Shown: in pieces, positions 45,780-57,780 of the stretch | How the letters are laid out: every line of letters begins with the position of its first letter | Position numbering within the stretch: position 1 is the first letter of the stretch | NCBI GenBank assembly: GCA_016748015.1 | Contig: JAAOMT010000529.1 | Location: 282,194-346,193 of the forward strand | Length of the DNA stretch: 64,000 bases | Origin: Geosiphon pyriformis | Lineage: Eukaryota > Glomeromycota > Glomeromycetes > Archaeosporales > Geosiphonaceae | Direction of reading: 5' to 3' | The notes under the pieces: generated by a model | Told to the model about the DNA's origin: nothing | Seen by the model: only the letters and a program-made list of their open reading frames with translations | Database searches by the model: none | Program-made: the position numbers and the translations under genes

Positions 45780-46470
45780 AAAAAAAGCACATGCAACCAA
45801 TACAAGTTTTAATTTAAAATACCCTAAACAATCACCCATAGTTATAGCTCCACATTCTCTAATAAAAATAGATCTCAAAATAGCACTAGAAATTTTTGTT
45901 AGCACTATAGTACAAGTAGCATTTAGATTGAGCCTTGCAAAGAAAGAAATCAATATAAAAAAAGGAATTATTAATGCTGACTATACAGGAAACATCATCA
46001 TGATGCTACAGAACAATTCAGACAAACTCTACAAGATCAAATCTTATAAAAAAATTGCCCAAGTCATTTTCTTACTTTTAGTCAAAATACTCCAACTAGT
46101 TCCAGTTACCACCCAAAAAAAATTAGGCTTTATGGTCTGAGGAATCAATGGGTTTGGCTCAAGTGGAAGAGAGAACATAATGGTCAATTTTATGAAAAAG
46201 AATAGTGACCAAATAGAACTTATCTATACTGACACCATCATTTCCATCTCTTTTTATTGGCAGTACATTCTCAAAGTCAACCAAAGAATTCAGAATCAAG
46301 CACTAATCTTTGAGACTGATCCCGAGATCTGCTCAATAGCCAATATTACTAACTTGTACTTACCAGCCAAAGTTCATAAACACTTCAAAATTTCTATCCA
46401 AAATTCAATCAAAGATGTTATCAAAATTCTTGAAGAAATTCTTGTTGGTTCTATATCTTCAGATATTTAG
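45780..46470 (+). pseudogene. dUTPase and linker of element F
   Basis: Motif 1 is TSFNLKYP (about 45803; Asp to Asn). Motif 2 is AFRLSLAKKEI. Motif 3 is KGIINADYTGNI (catalytic Asp to Asn, Tyr kept). Motif 4 is YKKIAQVIF. Motif 5 is RGINGFGSSGR with TGA for the Arg, and it has the best-kept Gly loop of all copies. Frame 1 is used from here on, after a shift in an A7 run near 45783. The linker shows LYLPAKVHKHFKISIQNS and ILVGSISSDI. That two diverged families share the domain at the same place argues for an old acquisition. Confidence 0.82.
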
Positions 46471-46559
46471 AATCCAGAAAAACTCCAGCTCATTTCAGAT
46501 TTCACTCAATTGTTCTTGTTCTGTAACATTACCTTATAAGTATGAAACCTGCCAAAGGA

Positions 46560-48000
46560 AAGTTACTTGTTCATGCCAGAAGAAATCAATAAACTCAATT
46601 TGGGAAACTTAAGCACTTTACAACAAATGCAACTTAAAATTCTATTAAATCAATATGCCAATGTTTTTGCCAGCAAAAATGAATTTGGATGCACCAATAT
46701 TGTAAAACACCAGATTGACACTAGAGATGTTCGACCCATTAAGCAGTGAGCTTATTGCGGACTCCTATCTGACAATAATCTGATTAAGCAGGAAGTACAA
46801 CAAATGCTTAACAATGGACTGATTAAAAAATCATTAAGCTCTTGGTTCTCTTCAATGGTCTTAGTCACAAAGAAGAACAGAAAGGTACAATTCTGTGTAG
46901 ATTACTGGAAATTAAATAGCATTACCTGAGAAGATAGCTATCCCACTCCTTTTATTCAAAAAATCCTAGACAACTTAGGAAAGAAGAAATGGTTCTTGTC
47001 ATTAAATCTAGCCAGTAAATATTGGCAAGTCAAAATGGACCCAAAAGACAGAAGAAAAATGGCATTTACCATCTGAGATAAAAATTTTGAATTCAATGTA
47101 ATGCCTTTTGGACTGTGCAATACTTCCACTATCTTTCAATGTCTTATGGATGTTGTGTATAAAAGAATCTTGTGGAAATCAGTCATAGTATACTTAGATA
47201 ACACCAATGTTTTCTTGGAAACATTTGATGAACATTTGCTTCATTTGCAACAAGTCTTCAAACACTTTCAAGCTGCCAGATTGAAACTCAACCCTGATAA
47301 ATGCTTTTTTAGGAAAACCGAACTGAAATTCTTAGGACATGTGATCAGCAAAAACAAAGTAAAATTCAATTCAGACAAAATCCAAAAGATCAAAGATTTT
47401 CCAGTCCCAGTTAACCTATAAGAGCTACAAAAATTTTTAGGATTGGCTGGATACTACTGCCAATTTGTCAAAAAATTCTCAACTATTGCAAAACTTCTTT
47501 ATTACTTGTTGTCCAAATATGTGTCATATCTGTGAAAAAAAAAGCAACAAAAGGCCTTTGATTATCTTAAACAGCAATTAATTACATCTCCAATATTAAT
47601 CTATTCTGATTTCACTAAATGATTCATTGTTGCTACAGATGCATTAAAAAATGCACTAGAAGCTATATTATCACAAATAGGACCAGATAGAAGAGAACAT
47701 CTAATTGTCTATGCCAGTTGCAATACCAGTCCTGCAAAAAAAATATATAGTACAACAGATTTGGAATGTTTTATCATTTATTGAGCCATACAAACATGGA
47801 AACACTATTTCAGGCAACTATTTGACCTATATACTGAACATAAAGAACTCATCTGGTTACTTAATAACCCACAACTGAAAAAAAAGTATGCAAGATAGAG
47901 TACTTATCTGCAATAATTCCCACTTAAAGTTCATTACAAGGAAGGATCCAAGAACACCAATGCTGACAGTTTGTCAAGAATGCTATGAACCTAATCTCAG
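46560..48000 (+). pseudogene. RT and RNase H of element F
   Basis: LGNLSTLQQMQLKILLNQYA and NEFGCTNIVKHQIDTRDVRP lead into RT. RT blocks: SSMVLVTKKNRKVQFCVDYW, LSLNLASKYWQVKMD, MPFGLCNTSTIFQCLMDVVY, the box YLDN at 47191-47202 (second Asp to Asn) and LKFLGHVISKNKVK. The RNase H domain (about 47590-47990) reads FIVATDALKNALEAILSQIG (Asp kept), TTDLECFIIY and YTEHKELIWLL, ending ADSLSRML. Stops at TGG, CAA and CGA positions. Confidence 0.85.
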
Positions 48001-48009
48001 ACCCATGAA

Positions 48010-49020
48010 TACACTTACTTATCAGCAATTATATTAGTACCTATTAACACTATATTTTAGAGAGATATTATCTCAACAGAAACAAAATACCATACAAAAA
48101 CAAGCACAAAATTACTTTATTCAAAATAACCAACTCTATTGTCAAGAACAACAAAACCACACCACCCCACAACAATTGATCAAGAACAGTAAAAAAGAAG
48201 CTATATTATATAGTATGCATTCTGACCCAACTGCAGAACACTTCAACAAAGACATGACTCTGGAAAAAACAACAAATCTATACTATTGGCCTATAATGTA
48301 TAAGGATATCTTCAAATATGTTTTCAATTGTAACTCATGCCAGCAAAGAAGAGAAGCCAGAATAACAGAACCACTTTAATCCATTTCAGTTGGAAGTTTA
48401 TTTAATAGAATCAGAATTAATTTGATTGGTCCTCTCTCGATTACATCCAAAGAAAATTGTTATATTGTGGTAGCTGTAAACTACCTTACAAAATGGCCAG
48501 AAACCAGAGCAATCCAAGTAGCTAATACCAAAACAATAGCCAAATTCATACACCAAGATCTAATATGTGGACATAAATGCCTGAAAGAACTATTATTGGA
48601 CCAAGGAACACATTTTGTTAATATTATGTTAACTAAATTGAGTCAACATTTTGGTATAAAACAACCTCTATTGTCACCATATCACTCACAAACAAATGGA
48701 CTAGTGGAATGGTTTAACAGAACATTATATAAAGCATTAGCAAAAATAAGTTACGAAAATGAACAAGAATAGAACTTATTCATACCTTCTGTACTTTTTG
48801 TATATCAAACATTAAAGCAAAATATAACACAGTTTACATTATTCGAATTAGTCTATGGAAAAAAAGCAATGTTACCTATTGAACAAGAAATAGTGTTTTA
48901 TCCAACAAAACTATCAATGAAGAAATTTTTGAAGCTACCTTACACCAAAGAACATACCAGCTAATAGAAACATTAGAAAACAATCATAAAACAGCAGCTA
49001 ACAATATTAATCATGCTCAA
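48010..49020 (+). pseudogene. Integrase of element F
   Basis: Zinc domain HSDPTAEHFNKDM ... NCNSCQQRRE, within 48176-48379. The catalytic core (48422-48772) reads IRINLIGPLSITS (first Asp to Asn), LLLDQGTHFVN (second Asp kept) and GLVEWFNRTL (Glu kept), then FIPSVLFVYQTLKQN (TGG to TAG before it). A frame change lies near 48905. Confidence 0.82.
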
Positions 49021-50184
49021 GAATAACAAAAAGAAAGACATAATAACCACCTACCAGAACAACCAATGGAATTCAAAATTGGAGACCAAGTACTATTACA
49101 TCGTATAAAAGCTGAGAAACAATGGAGTGGAAAGTTCGACCCAAAGTAGAATGGTCTATTCCACATACATGAAACTTTAGGAAATAGAGCTTACAAATTA
49201 TGATTGGAAAACAGAATTTTAAAGAAAGTAGTATATGGAAATCAGTTAAAAATTTATCATACAAAACAGAAATCATCATTATTAATATTTCAGCTAAGAA
49301 CACAAATTTCATTAATTAGACCAGAAGATATACCATGAGATTTGGAACCAATCATCATCATTGAAACATAGACAATATGCAGCAAATTAAATTAGGGAAT
49401 TCAAATATATATAGCATCTGAAAAACAGCAAAAAATGATAAAGCTTTTAACATAGACTTGTCAAATCAAATTCTACAATTCTTGAAACAACTATTTGATG
49501 CAATTTGACAATCTTCTGTTCAAATAGAAGTGACAATTGATAGAAAAAAAATACACTATAAAGATAAGAGCAAGAAAGGGATGGGCATAAGTTCAATTAA
49601 AACTAACTATTCTTATCCTTACACCCTGCCTGAGAAAAAATTTTTACAAAAAAGAATTAAATCATCTTGAGTGGGGCTTGAAGAAAGCATGGAGGAACAA
49701 GAAAAAGTTTATAAAAGAAGATACTTGGTCCCTAAGCTAGAAGAAATCAAAAAAGCTTTAGCTTATAGAATTAATCTTCCCAAAACAAGAGAATAGACAC
49801 TAGACAACACAAAAAAATGGAAAGAAAGACTTCTTCCAGCTTATTAGTTTTACAAAGTAGATGAACAATTAGACTTAAAAACACCATATGGAGACTTCAG
49901 CCAGAAAACTTTCAACAAAGAAGCAATACAACAAGTAGAAAAATTCATAGGAAGAAGCAATCTGATTCTACATTACAAAGCAGCATACTGACTATATGCC
50001 GCTTTCCAATATTGTCTAAATATACTGTTGTATAGATTTATAAAGATGATAACAGTTAACAACATAAAACAAATTACCAATTAACAGTTCAAAAACCTAT
50101 GAAAAAAACAATATTCGACACAATCATCAAACATTACACAAATAAAGACATAGGAACAGATACATATGATTTCACAGGAGCTTA
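49021..50184 (+). pseudogene. Integrase end and C-terminal extension of element F
   Basis: The GPF/Y-like module is MEFKIGDQVLLHRIKAEKQW, LFHIHETLGNRAYKL (49065-49205). The unknown extension follows, with TPYGDFSQKTFNKEAIQQVEK (about 49885) and ILHYKAAY-stop-LYAAFQYC (49970), ending SQELNF-stop just before the PPT. It matches the extension of A in position and pattern (FNQDIIQQIEEF, MYQLHNIF). Confidence 0.6.
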
Positions 50185-50189
50185 ATTTT

Positions 50190-50204
50190 AAAAGAGAAGG
50201 ATAA
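50190..50204 (+). other. Polypurine tract of element F
   Basis: AAAAGAGAAGGATAA directly before the 3' LTR. Confidence 0.65.
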
Positions 50205-51186
50205 TATTACCCAAGTAGAAAAACTGATCTAAAGTTATAAAGAAACGTGATCAGAACATAACATAACACAAAATAGCATACAATAATATTAAATAACGCA
50301 TTATAACTTAGGATAGTGTAGGATAATATATTACAACATAGGATAACACAAAATAATACTAGATAATGTGTTATAACATAAGATAGCTAGCAATAATGAG
50401 CAATAGCTAACAATAGTGAAGCAATTAAAAGCAATCTTGTAAAACCAAAAGAATGTATAAAAGCAAGTAGTTGTAGAAGTTGAAAAGACAATTAATTAGC
50501 AATCAATTCTACTTTGTATTATATTTATCATATATCCATAATTCGAAATATAATAAAATATCAAAAACCAAAAAGAAATTCAATTTACCACTTCATGTTC
50601 ACCAATATTACAGATTTCAGTTAAAAATCGAAATCAGTATTTCCTATCTTTGTTTTAGAACAGATGCTATTAGCATAAATGCCTTGAATTTTAACAATTT
50701 GAACCAATTGCTCTTAATCATGGCAATTGATGGAAACTAATTTTTTTTTCTTTTTTTTCTTTTTTTTTCTTTTTTTTTCTGTATTTTTTTTTTTCTTCTT
50801 TTGTTTGGAGTGGCAACATAGGAAAATCGACTGTTTTAGAATAGACTTTATGATAGCCTGGTAAAAGAGGAAAGCTCTCTCTAAGTTTTGGATATTAACG
50901 TTATCTTGGTAGCTTATCAGAAGGACAAAAAAACAATACCAGACCCTAATAACTGCATTTGTAAGCGCAGAGAAAAAAGCTTACATTTGTAGAAAATGTT
51001 GCAATCGACAAAAGACAAACTTTGTGCCTTATAATCAAAGAACTTAACAGGTAAAATTCACATCCAGGAATAGATCTTAGAGATTGATAAAACTGACATG
51101 ACAGAAAAAGCAGTCAATCTTGAAAGATAACCCTAAAATAAAGCATCAAACATTACCACTATATCCTACCCAGTTTACTTGTAATA
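50205..51186 (+). repeat. 3' LTR of element F (982 bp)
   Basis: Starts TATTACCCAAGTAG (TGTTAC with G to A) and ends GTAATA (GTAACA with C to T). It is colinear with the 5' LTR; the poly(T) tract is shorter. GCGG follows. Confidence 0.9.
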
Positions 51187-52670
51187 GCGGATTTGAAATT
51201 TTGTGCATTGGTGACTACATTTTGGAAGGTTTGTGGATGCATTGGACATATGCATTGTAAGATGCTATTGCACAATCTGCGAATAAACTAATTCAGAATT
51301 TGGGTTGCAGTAAAATAATTGGTGTCAATGGCTTGTATTTGGTGCAGATTTTGATAGAAACATCCTAAGTAAGTGGTGACTGCTTCAATATCTCCCTGTT
51401 TAATAGTGGTGAAAGTGTTGGCCAAGCAATTAATACTGTTGTTATTACTAAAATATCTTAAAAATTCTAATTTAAATGCATTGAATGTTTGGGGTTTCTG
51501 AACTAGACTATGATACCATAAGTTGGCAGCATTCTAAAAAAAATAGGGGATTGCTTAAAGTGCTCTGGCATCATTCCAATTATTGGCAGTGATGGCTTTG
51601 ACAACATTGTTAATCCATGCTTGGGTATTATTTTTTTTGCCAGTGAATTTCTCAAGTTTGGCAATTGAAATGTAGACCATTAGATCCACATTTTGTTGTT
51701 AAGATAGTTGTTGTGGCTGTTGTAGTTGTTGAAGGGATTGTTGAATTTTTTGATTTAGTTGTAGAGACTTGGCTATTGAATTAATCAGTGGCTGATTGAT
51801 GATGATTATTGAAGATACATTTGGTTGATTAATAAATTCAGAAATTAGATTATTCTGATTTTGTGGTGGTTGAATATTCAGAGTTTTGATTTCCAGATTT
51901 TCTAAATTTAGATCTTGCTAAGTTTGAAAGTTCAGGGTTTTAATGTTTGGATTGTTTGGAATTAGGTTCTAGTAAATAAATTCCTAATCTTCAGCTTCTT
52001 TTTCTTCCTCTTTTTTTGATTCTGTTATCTCCCATGGGTCAACTGTTTCAAAATCTTGTGGAAATGACAGTGATCAGTATTCTGATAGGGTGGTTGATTG
52101 TGATTTAAATTCTTCAAAATAATTGTTGTAGGTCTTTAATAATTCTGCTTTCTTTTGTTTACTTTGAAATAGAAGTCGTCCAAATATTAATGTTACATTT
52201 GATGTGGATGCACCTGTTGATGAAATGTTGATAGCGCTTCTGAATATATAGTAGTATAATGGGTTTGTTGGTGATTCAATTCTGGTTTTCTTCCAAGTGG
52301 GTGATTGAATTTCTTTTGGTGTCACTGTTGGTGTTTGTAGTCTTCTTTTTTCTTTGTTTGTGTAGGTAATAGGGAATTGTTGTTGTATGTATCTTTCAAT
52401 GGTTTGATTAATTTCCCTGATGATTGGTATGAAACTGTAATTTCTTGGTAAGCTGGTGTGTTGAAATAATTCCGTATAAAAACTTTCTCTTGCTGATTTG
52501 ATGTTAACTGTTCTTCCTAAACAGTATGTAATCTTTTCATTGACATAAAAGTTGAAAGCAGATTCTGCTAAATAATGGTTGTTGTTTAACCCTAGTTGTT
52601 GACTATACTGTTGGAATAAGGATTTGGTGAATCTTAAATGGTTTATTCTTATGTTTTCTGGTTCTGCCAC
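51187..52670 (-). pseudogene. gag N-terminal part of element E
   Basis: The longest open gag piece in the window: 198 codons from the ATG at 52670 (MAEPENIRINHLRFTKSLFQ) to 52074, with SAFNFYVNEKITYCLGRTVN and SLPRNYSFIPIIREINQTIE. The start matches A and B. Then come a Gln-rich linker (about 51700-51760) and the capsid-like core (WINNVVKAITANNWNDAR, LWYHSLVQKPQTFNAFKLEF, about 51660-51200). At 51187 it meets element F; joined to 40151 the codons continue VTNAQNFKSAKLKANYAQ. Confidence 0.85.
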
Positions 52671-52712
52671 TTTTGGATAATTGTTGTTGGTGCTGGTTCT
52701 CTATAGAATTAT

Positions 52713-52730
52713 ACCTTACAGAGAGCACCA
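52713..52730 (-). other. Primer-binding site of element E
   Basis: TGGTGCTCTCTGTAAGG in element orientation, two bases inside the LTR end, identical in core to B. Confidence 0.65.
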
Positions 52731-52732
52731 AA

Positions 52733-53547
52733 TGTTACAGGTAATTATTTGGGATCTCAAAGCAAATAACAAATCCATAACTTGGTGTTCAATTGATTTA
52801 ATGATGTTGATAATATTGGTATATCAGTTGTATCTAAAGGTTTTTTTGTTAGAGTTCTTTGTATAATAGACAGAAAGTTAATTAATTGTTTTATCTGTAG
52901 CTTCTCAAAACCGCAGTTTTGTTAATTTCTTTCTTAGCATAATGGCTGGTAATTTTCCTAGTAAGATATCCTCAATTCTGAATGTCTACTCTTATTCCTG
53001 AGTCTTTTACCAGTGTTATATTCTGACATCAGTACCTCCACATGTTAATTCTCTTAATTGAGTTAGTAGTAAAATAAATCAAAAGAAAATAAAAGAAATA
53101 AAAGAAAAAAATAAAGAAAATTAAAAAAATAAGCCAAGACAGTTTTATAAGCTAGTATTCTGTCAATAGCTGTAATTAAGAGCTATTGTTCCAGTGTGTT
53201 TAAGTATTAACTACTATTAACATGAAGTGTTAATAGTAGAAAGTGAATTGAGATAGTGAATAATTTATTTATTGATATTTGTAAATAAAAGATTGCTTAG
53301 ATTAAATCTAAATGAAAAGATCTGTCTTTTCTGCTTTTAAGGCTACTACTATATATACATAATTGAGATTCTTTAATTTCTCAATTTTTCATACTAGAAA
53401 TTCTGCAATTTCTTGTATGAAATTTCTGAAATTTCTGGAATCCTGCAATTCCTCTTAAGAGAAATTCTGGAATTCCACATTTACTATGGCTACTTTTAAT
53501 TGGCTAATTTATATGTTAATTATATGTCTTATATTCTATGAGTAACA
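52733..53547 (-). repeat. 5' LTR of element E (815 bp, type II)
   Basis: On the plus strand TGTTAC (52733) to GTAACA (53547). U3 palindromic repeats (AAATTCTGCAATTTC, GGAATTCC) lie at about 53360-53478, upstream in element orientation of TATATATA (about 53348). Flanked by ACAG at 53548. Confidence 0.92.
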
Positions 53548-53849
53548 ACAGAATTATTGATGTCAAAATGACTGGTAAAAGACCCAAAAATAAGGGTAGA
53601 ACACTCAAGGATTAAGGATAGCTTACCAGGAAAATTACCAGTTATCATGCTAAGAAAAAAATTTAATGGAATTGTAATTTTGGGAAGTGACAGATAAAAC
53701 AATCATTAAATTTCTGTTCATTATACAAAAAACTCAACCAATATCTTTAGATATGAAAACCTTTAGAAATTATCAACACTAATCAATTATTAAGCACTAA
53801 ATTATGAGTTTGTTATTTGTTTTCAGACCCCAAATAATTACTTGTAACA
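53548..53849 (+). repeat. 3' LTR of element C, right part
   Basis: Starts with the second ACAG copy (53548-53551) and continues the U5 half of a type II LTR to the terminal GTAACA (53844-53849). It aligns with the matching half of E's LTRs. Joined to 32261-32808 it gives about 846 bp. Beyond 53849 the sequence is non-repeat, AT-rich DNA. Confidence 0.85.
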
Positions 53850-56050
53850 ATGATTTAAAACAAAAAATACATAAGTGAAGTTTTTTTTAAGCTAATTTAT
53901 TTCAAATAGTTTGTATAAAAATAGATTTGGTAATATCTTTAATAAAATTCAATTATATTTAAGAATGAGTTTGATGACAGATTTTTTTATTTTTTATTAT
54001 TAAATATTTGAGTTGTTTATATATGTATTTGTCAAGAATTTGTAATTAGTCTATTTGTTTTTTAAGAAGTTTTTTTAGTTTATATAACTTTTATATATAT
54101 ATTACAGAAGAATATAAACATTTAATAGTCATAAAAATTTTATTGTTTATATGTTTTAACTTTTTTGCTAAAATAATTTCTTTTTTTTGGTATTTAGAAA
54201 GTTTTTTTTAAGACACATTTAATATGATAAATTTTTTTATAACAAGAATATTTAATATTTTATATATATATATATAATCTACTATTGTATTTTACAAAAA
54301 TATGATTTATATTAATTTGTAAATTATAACTATAATTAATTATAAAAAAAATTATGGCTTAAATTGGTAATAATATTATAATATATAGTTTTTTTTATAT
54401 ATTATATTAAGTATTTAATATTTTTTATATCTTCTCGTATATATTGTTAAATAAAAATTGATTATATAAATTTTTTTATTAATTGAATTTAAATTTTTTT
54501 ATAGATTATATACAGTTGTTTTTATAAGCAAAATATAAAATAAAACTTTATACATATTTTTAATATTTTATAATAATTTATTAATATTGGTTTTAGTTAC
54601 TTAAACTGTATTTTTTTTAATTAAAATAAACTATTTAAAAACCAAAAAATCAATTTAATTATGATTGGTGAATTTTATAAAAGTTTTTTATTATAGACTT
54701 ATTAATTATATTGTTGCTTTTAATCAAATTTAATACTTTTAATATAAGTTTTTTTAATATAAAAGTAATATAGATAATTTTACCAAATTTTAAAAAAATA
54801 AAAACCTTTTTGAATTTATTTATACTTAAAAACAACTTTTAAATCAACTTTAATTTTTCTTGATAAGACTTTTTATTAATTGCTAAAATATTAATATTCA
54901 ATACAAATAATTTTTTAACAAAAATATTCATATTGATTTTGAGAAAAAAAAGAGAAAAAAACTTTATATTTTTATTTATTTTGAAATTTAAAGATTTAAA
55001 AAAGAGATTATTTACTATATTAATATTAAACTATTTTACTTTAAAAGTATTTGTTAAAAAATTAAAATAGTTATCGCTTTTATTATTTATATTGTAATTA
55101 TTATTAACTGAAAAAACATTGTTATTTTTATTATTTGTTTTAGTTTTTATGTTAAAAAACATATTAGAGCTCTTAAAAAATTGTGAATAAATAATAAACA
55201 GAACATTAAAATCAATTTTTTTTTTGATAAAACAGTACTTTTTAAAAAATTTAGAATGAATCAAAAAAAAAGTTTTTGATTAATTATTAAAAAAATAATA
55301 AATTTATATTTCTTTTTAAATAATTTATGTAAAATTTTTAAAATCAAGTTTTTTAATTTGTGCTTTTTAATTAATATTTTTTTACTTATATTATATATAT
55401 AATAAAATATTTAAAAAGTTATATTTATTAATAATAATAAATATATAAATTATTATGTTTCTTTAATATTAAAAATTATGTAAAATTTTAAAATACTTAA
55501 TTATAAAATTATAATAAAGTTTATTAAACATATAAAACATATAAAAATATTTATTAATAAACTTTTATTTTATAAATTAATTAAAAAAGTTATCAATTAT
55601 ATATTAAATGACTTTAAAACTTTACAAATTAATTATTTTGGTATAATTTATCATAATTTACACTTAAATAATAATTTATAATATAAATATAAAAATAAAA
55701 CAAGAATTAAAAATTAAAAATTATGTTAATTAGTAAACAATAAAGCAATAACAATGAATATAATAAAAAAAAACATAGAAAAAAATATACAAAATAATTT
55801 CATATATTTTACTAAAAGTTTTAAAAGAATTTTTTTTTACAAAAAGAAGTAATATTTAGAGTTTTTAATTGTTTTTATGATAATATTTTTATAATAATTA
55901 TTTTAAATAATTAAAAACCTAAAAATAACTTATTTTTAATTTTACTTTTTATTGTTAAAATAATTATAAAATGTTAAAAATGTTATTATTAAAAATTATT
56001 CTGCTGTTAAACAAGTTAAAAAAAAGTTATATGAATTTAGGAAATGTATT
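53850..56050. other. AT-rich intergenic DNA, nothing recognisable
   Basis: Extremely AT-rich sequence with homopolymer runs, immediately right of element C. One 77-codon ORF (55264-55031, -) is Lys/Asn-rich low complexity and not credible. I see no repeat or gene family here. Confidence 0.6.
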
Positions 56051-56059
56051 TAAAGCGTC

Positions 56060-56400
56060 TAAAACTCAAAGTTTTAAAATTGTATAGTTTTTAAAGTAAA
56101 AAAAAATAAATAAAAATTTTAAAAAAGAATTTGACAACAAATCTTTTAAGAAAATTTTTAAAATATATTTAAATTTTTAAAAAAACTAAAAAATATAACA
56201 AGATAGCAAAATCTTTAATAACAACAATACTAATGCATATTTATTTAAAAGCAGTTTATATAAATTGTTTTTAATTACACAGATAGTTAATTTTTTTAAA
56301 GAATAATTTATTCAATTTAAAGTAATTAATTTATTAATTTAATTATTATACAGTATATTAAAATTTTTTATTAATTTACTTTATTTATAAAAAAATTAAT
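56060..56400 (+). pseudogene. Relic of a kinase gene 3' end
   Basis: 56215-56300 resembles the end of the kinase at 62500-62600: an AACAACAAYA run, then GCAT-x3-ATT and AGCAGTTTATAYAA. It is followed by a closely matching 3' flank, with ATTTAATTATTATACAGTAT at 56337 and again at 62617. Coding information is nearly erased by A/T drift. It is a second duplicated copy, on the same strand as the kinase. Confidence 0.45.
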
Positions 56401-57780
56401 GTATTTGTTAAAAAATAAAAAATTACATCTATTATTAATTATTAATAAAATTTATTTCTTTTACTCTCTATCATATTTAGACAATTTTTTAATATATCGA
56501 ATTTTAAGCATTCATCTTAATTTCTATTTATGTATTATAATTATTTTAATTTTTTTTAAATGATATATTTTATAACTTTTATTATTTATAAATTATAAAT
56601 TTATTAGATTCACATCAATATGTTAAAATGAATTTTATTAATTAATAAATTTATTATAAAGATATTCTTATAACCTTAAACACAATATACAAACCATAAT
56701 AATCGTTTAACAATATTTTATCAATAGACTTAATAATTTTTTAACTTAATAATATACAGAGTTATACAAAAAGCTTTTTTTAAAAGTAAAATAAATTTAA
56801 GTTTATATAATTACACAAATCAATTAAATTCAAAATTTTATAAATTGTGATAAAAAGTTTTTTTACCATTAAATTTAAATTAACTTTATTCTAATTTTTT
56901 AATAGATTCTTAACTTTATTTATAGTTTAATGTTTTATTCTTTTTCTGCTTCTCTTTTATTGAAACTAAATTTAAATTCGGTTTAAGAAAAATTAAAACT
57001 CATTAAATATATATAATATTTTTTAATATTAACATACTATTACAATAAAACCACAAATTTTATGATATTTTATTAAAAAATAGAATGTGTTAAGTTATTG
57101 ATACAACAATCAAGTTTATCTTTATTTAAAATTAAGCCAACATTAAATTTTAGATAAAGTTTATTAAGATTATTGATAAAATTAAACAATCAAATTAAAA
57201 GTCACAAAATGATTGAAAATTTATTATTATACAAATTCAAAACCATTTTGAATCTTAAAAGCATTAATAAATAAAAAAATGCTTGCTTAAAATTGAAGAT
57301 TTTTTATGTAAATAGCAGTACAAGAATTATATAATGTGAAACATATGAGAGTCACTATAGGTGAAACAGATAATTTAGTAAAATTGATATTAATGTTTAA
57401 GTTTTAATTTCATAAAAGAGCCAATGTAAATAACAAAATTCTAATCATAATGCTAACATTAGATAATAATCCAATTAATTAAAGTTTAATTATAGTTTAG
57501 TTTAATAAACATTAATTTAATAAAAGGATTACATTGATCTATTAGATAGATTTACTTAATTTACAAGCAATAAATTTAAATTGTTTTATTAAACGAAAAA
57601 CATACTTAAAAAATTAAATTTATTTTAATTTGAAAAGCTGAAAAAAATGGATAGAAAAAAAGTCAATATCCAGAAGATTTAAAAATAACAAAAATCCAAA
57701 ATTTAATTCAATTTATACAAAAAGAGGTCTAAACTAATTACAATTAGCTTTGCAAATTAAATAATTGTTTATTAAAAATT
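56400..57780. other. AT-rich intergenic DNA
   Basis: No ORF or known repeat. The part near 57780 may contain more of the decayed exon 2 of the minus-strand kinase relic, but I could not align it. Confidence 0.5.

Larger units (their letters stand above)
40152..51186 (+). mobile_element. Ty3/gypsy element F (+, second family), nested in gag of E
   Basis: An 11.0-kb element with LTRs of 1015 bp (40152-41166) and 982 bp (50205-51186). Flanks are GTGG (40148-40151) and GCGG (51187-51190), a 4-bp target duplication with one transition. It has the same domain order as A-E including dUTPase, but different LTRs and a diverged gag and pol. An unrelated solo-LTR-like sequence lies inside it. The protease (DSR) and RT (YLDN) active sites are mutated. 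Confidence 0.92.
32809..53547 (-). mobile_element. Ty3/gypsy element E (-), nested in the 3' LTR of C and carrying F
   Basis: The two LTRs (32809-33623 and 52733-53547) are each 815 bp. The target duplication ACAG is perfect (32805-32808 and 53548-53551). Without F (40152-51186) E is about 9.7 kb and holds the same domains as A. Its protease reads NSE and its RT box YLND, so it is inactive. An assembly gap lies in the Cys-rich part. Confidence 0.92.
23890..53849 (+). mobile_element. Ty3/gypsy element C (+), host of nested insertions B, D, E and F
   Basis: The outermost element of the right-hand nest. Its segments are 23890-25578 (gag), 26418-32260 (pol) and a 3' LTR split into 32261-32808 and 53548-53849. 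Its 5' LTR and gag start are missing, lost at the B junction. It is interrupted by solo LTR D and by element E. When D (with one TTAT) and E (with one ACAG) are removed, gag-pol and the LTR read on without a gap. The LTR is type II, like E's. Confidence 0.85.

Noticed and set aside
50480-50740. 86-codon plus-strand ORF in the 3' LTR of F
   Set aside because: Lies wholly inside an LTR, is not preserved in the 5' LTR and has no protein-like features.
55031-55264. 77-codon minus-strand ORF
   Set aside because: Lys/Asn/Phe-rich, made of AT-rich low-complexity DNA, no motif or homologous copy.
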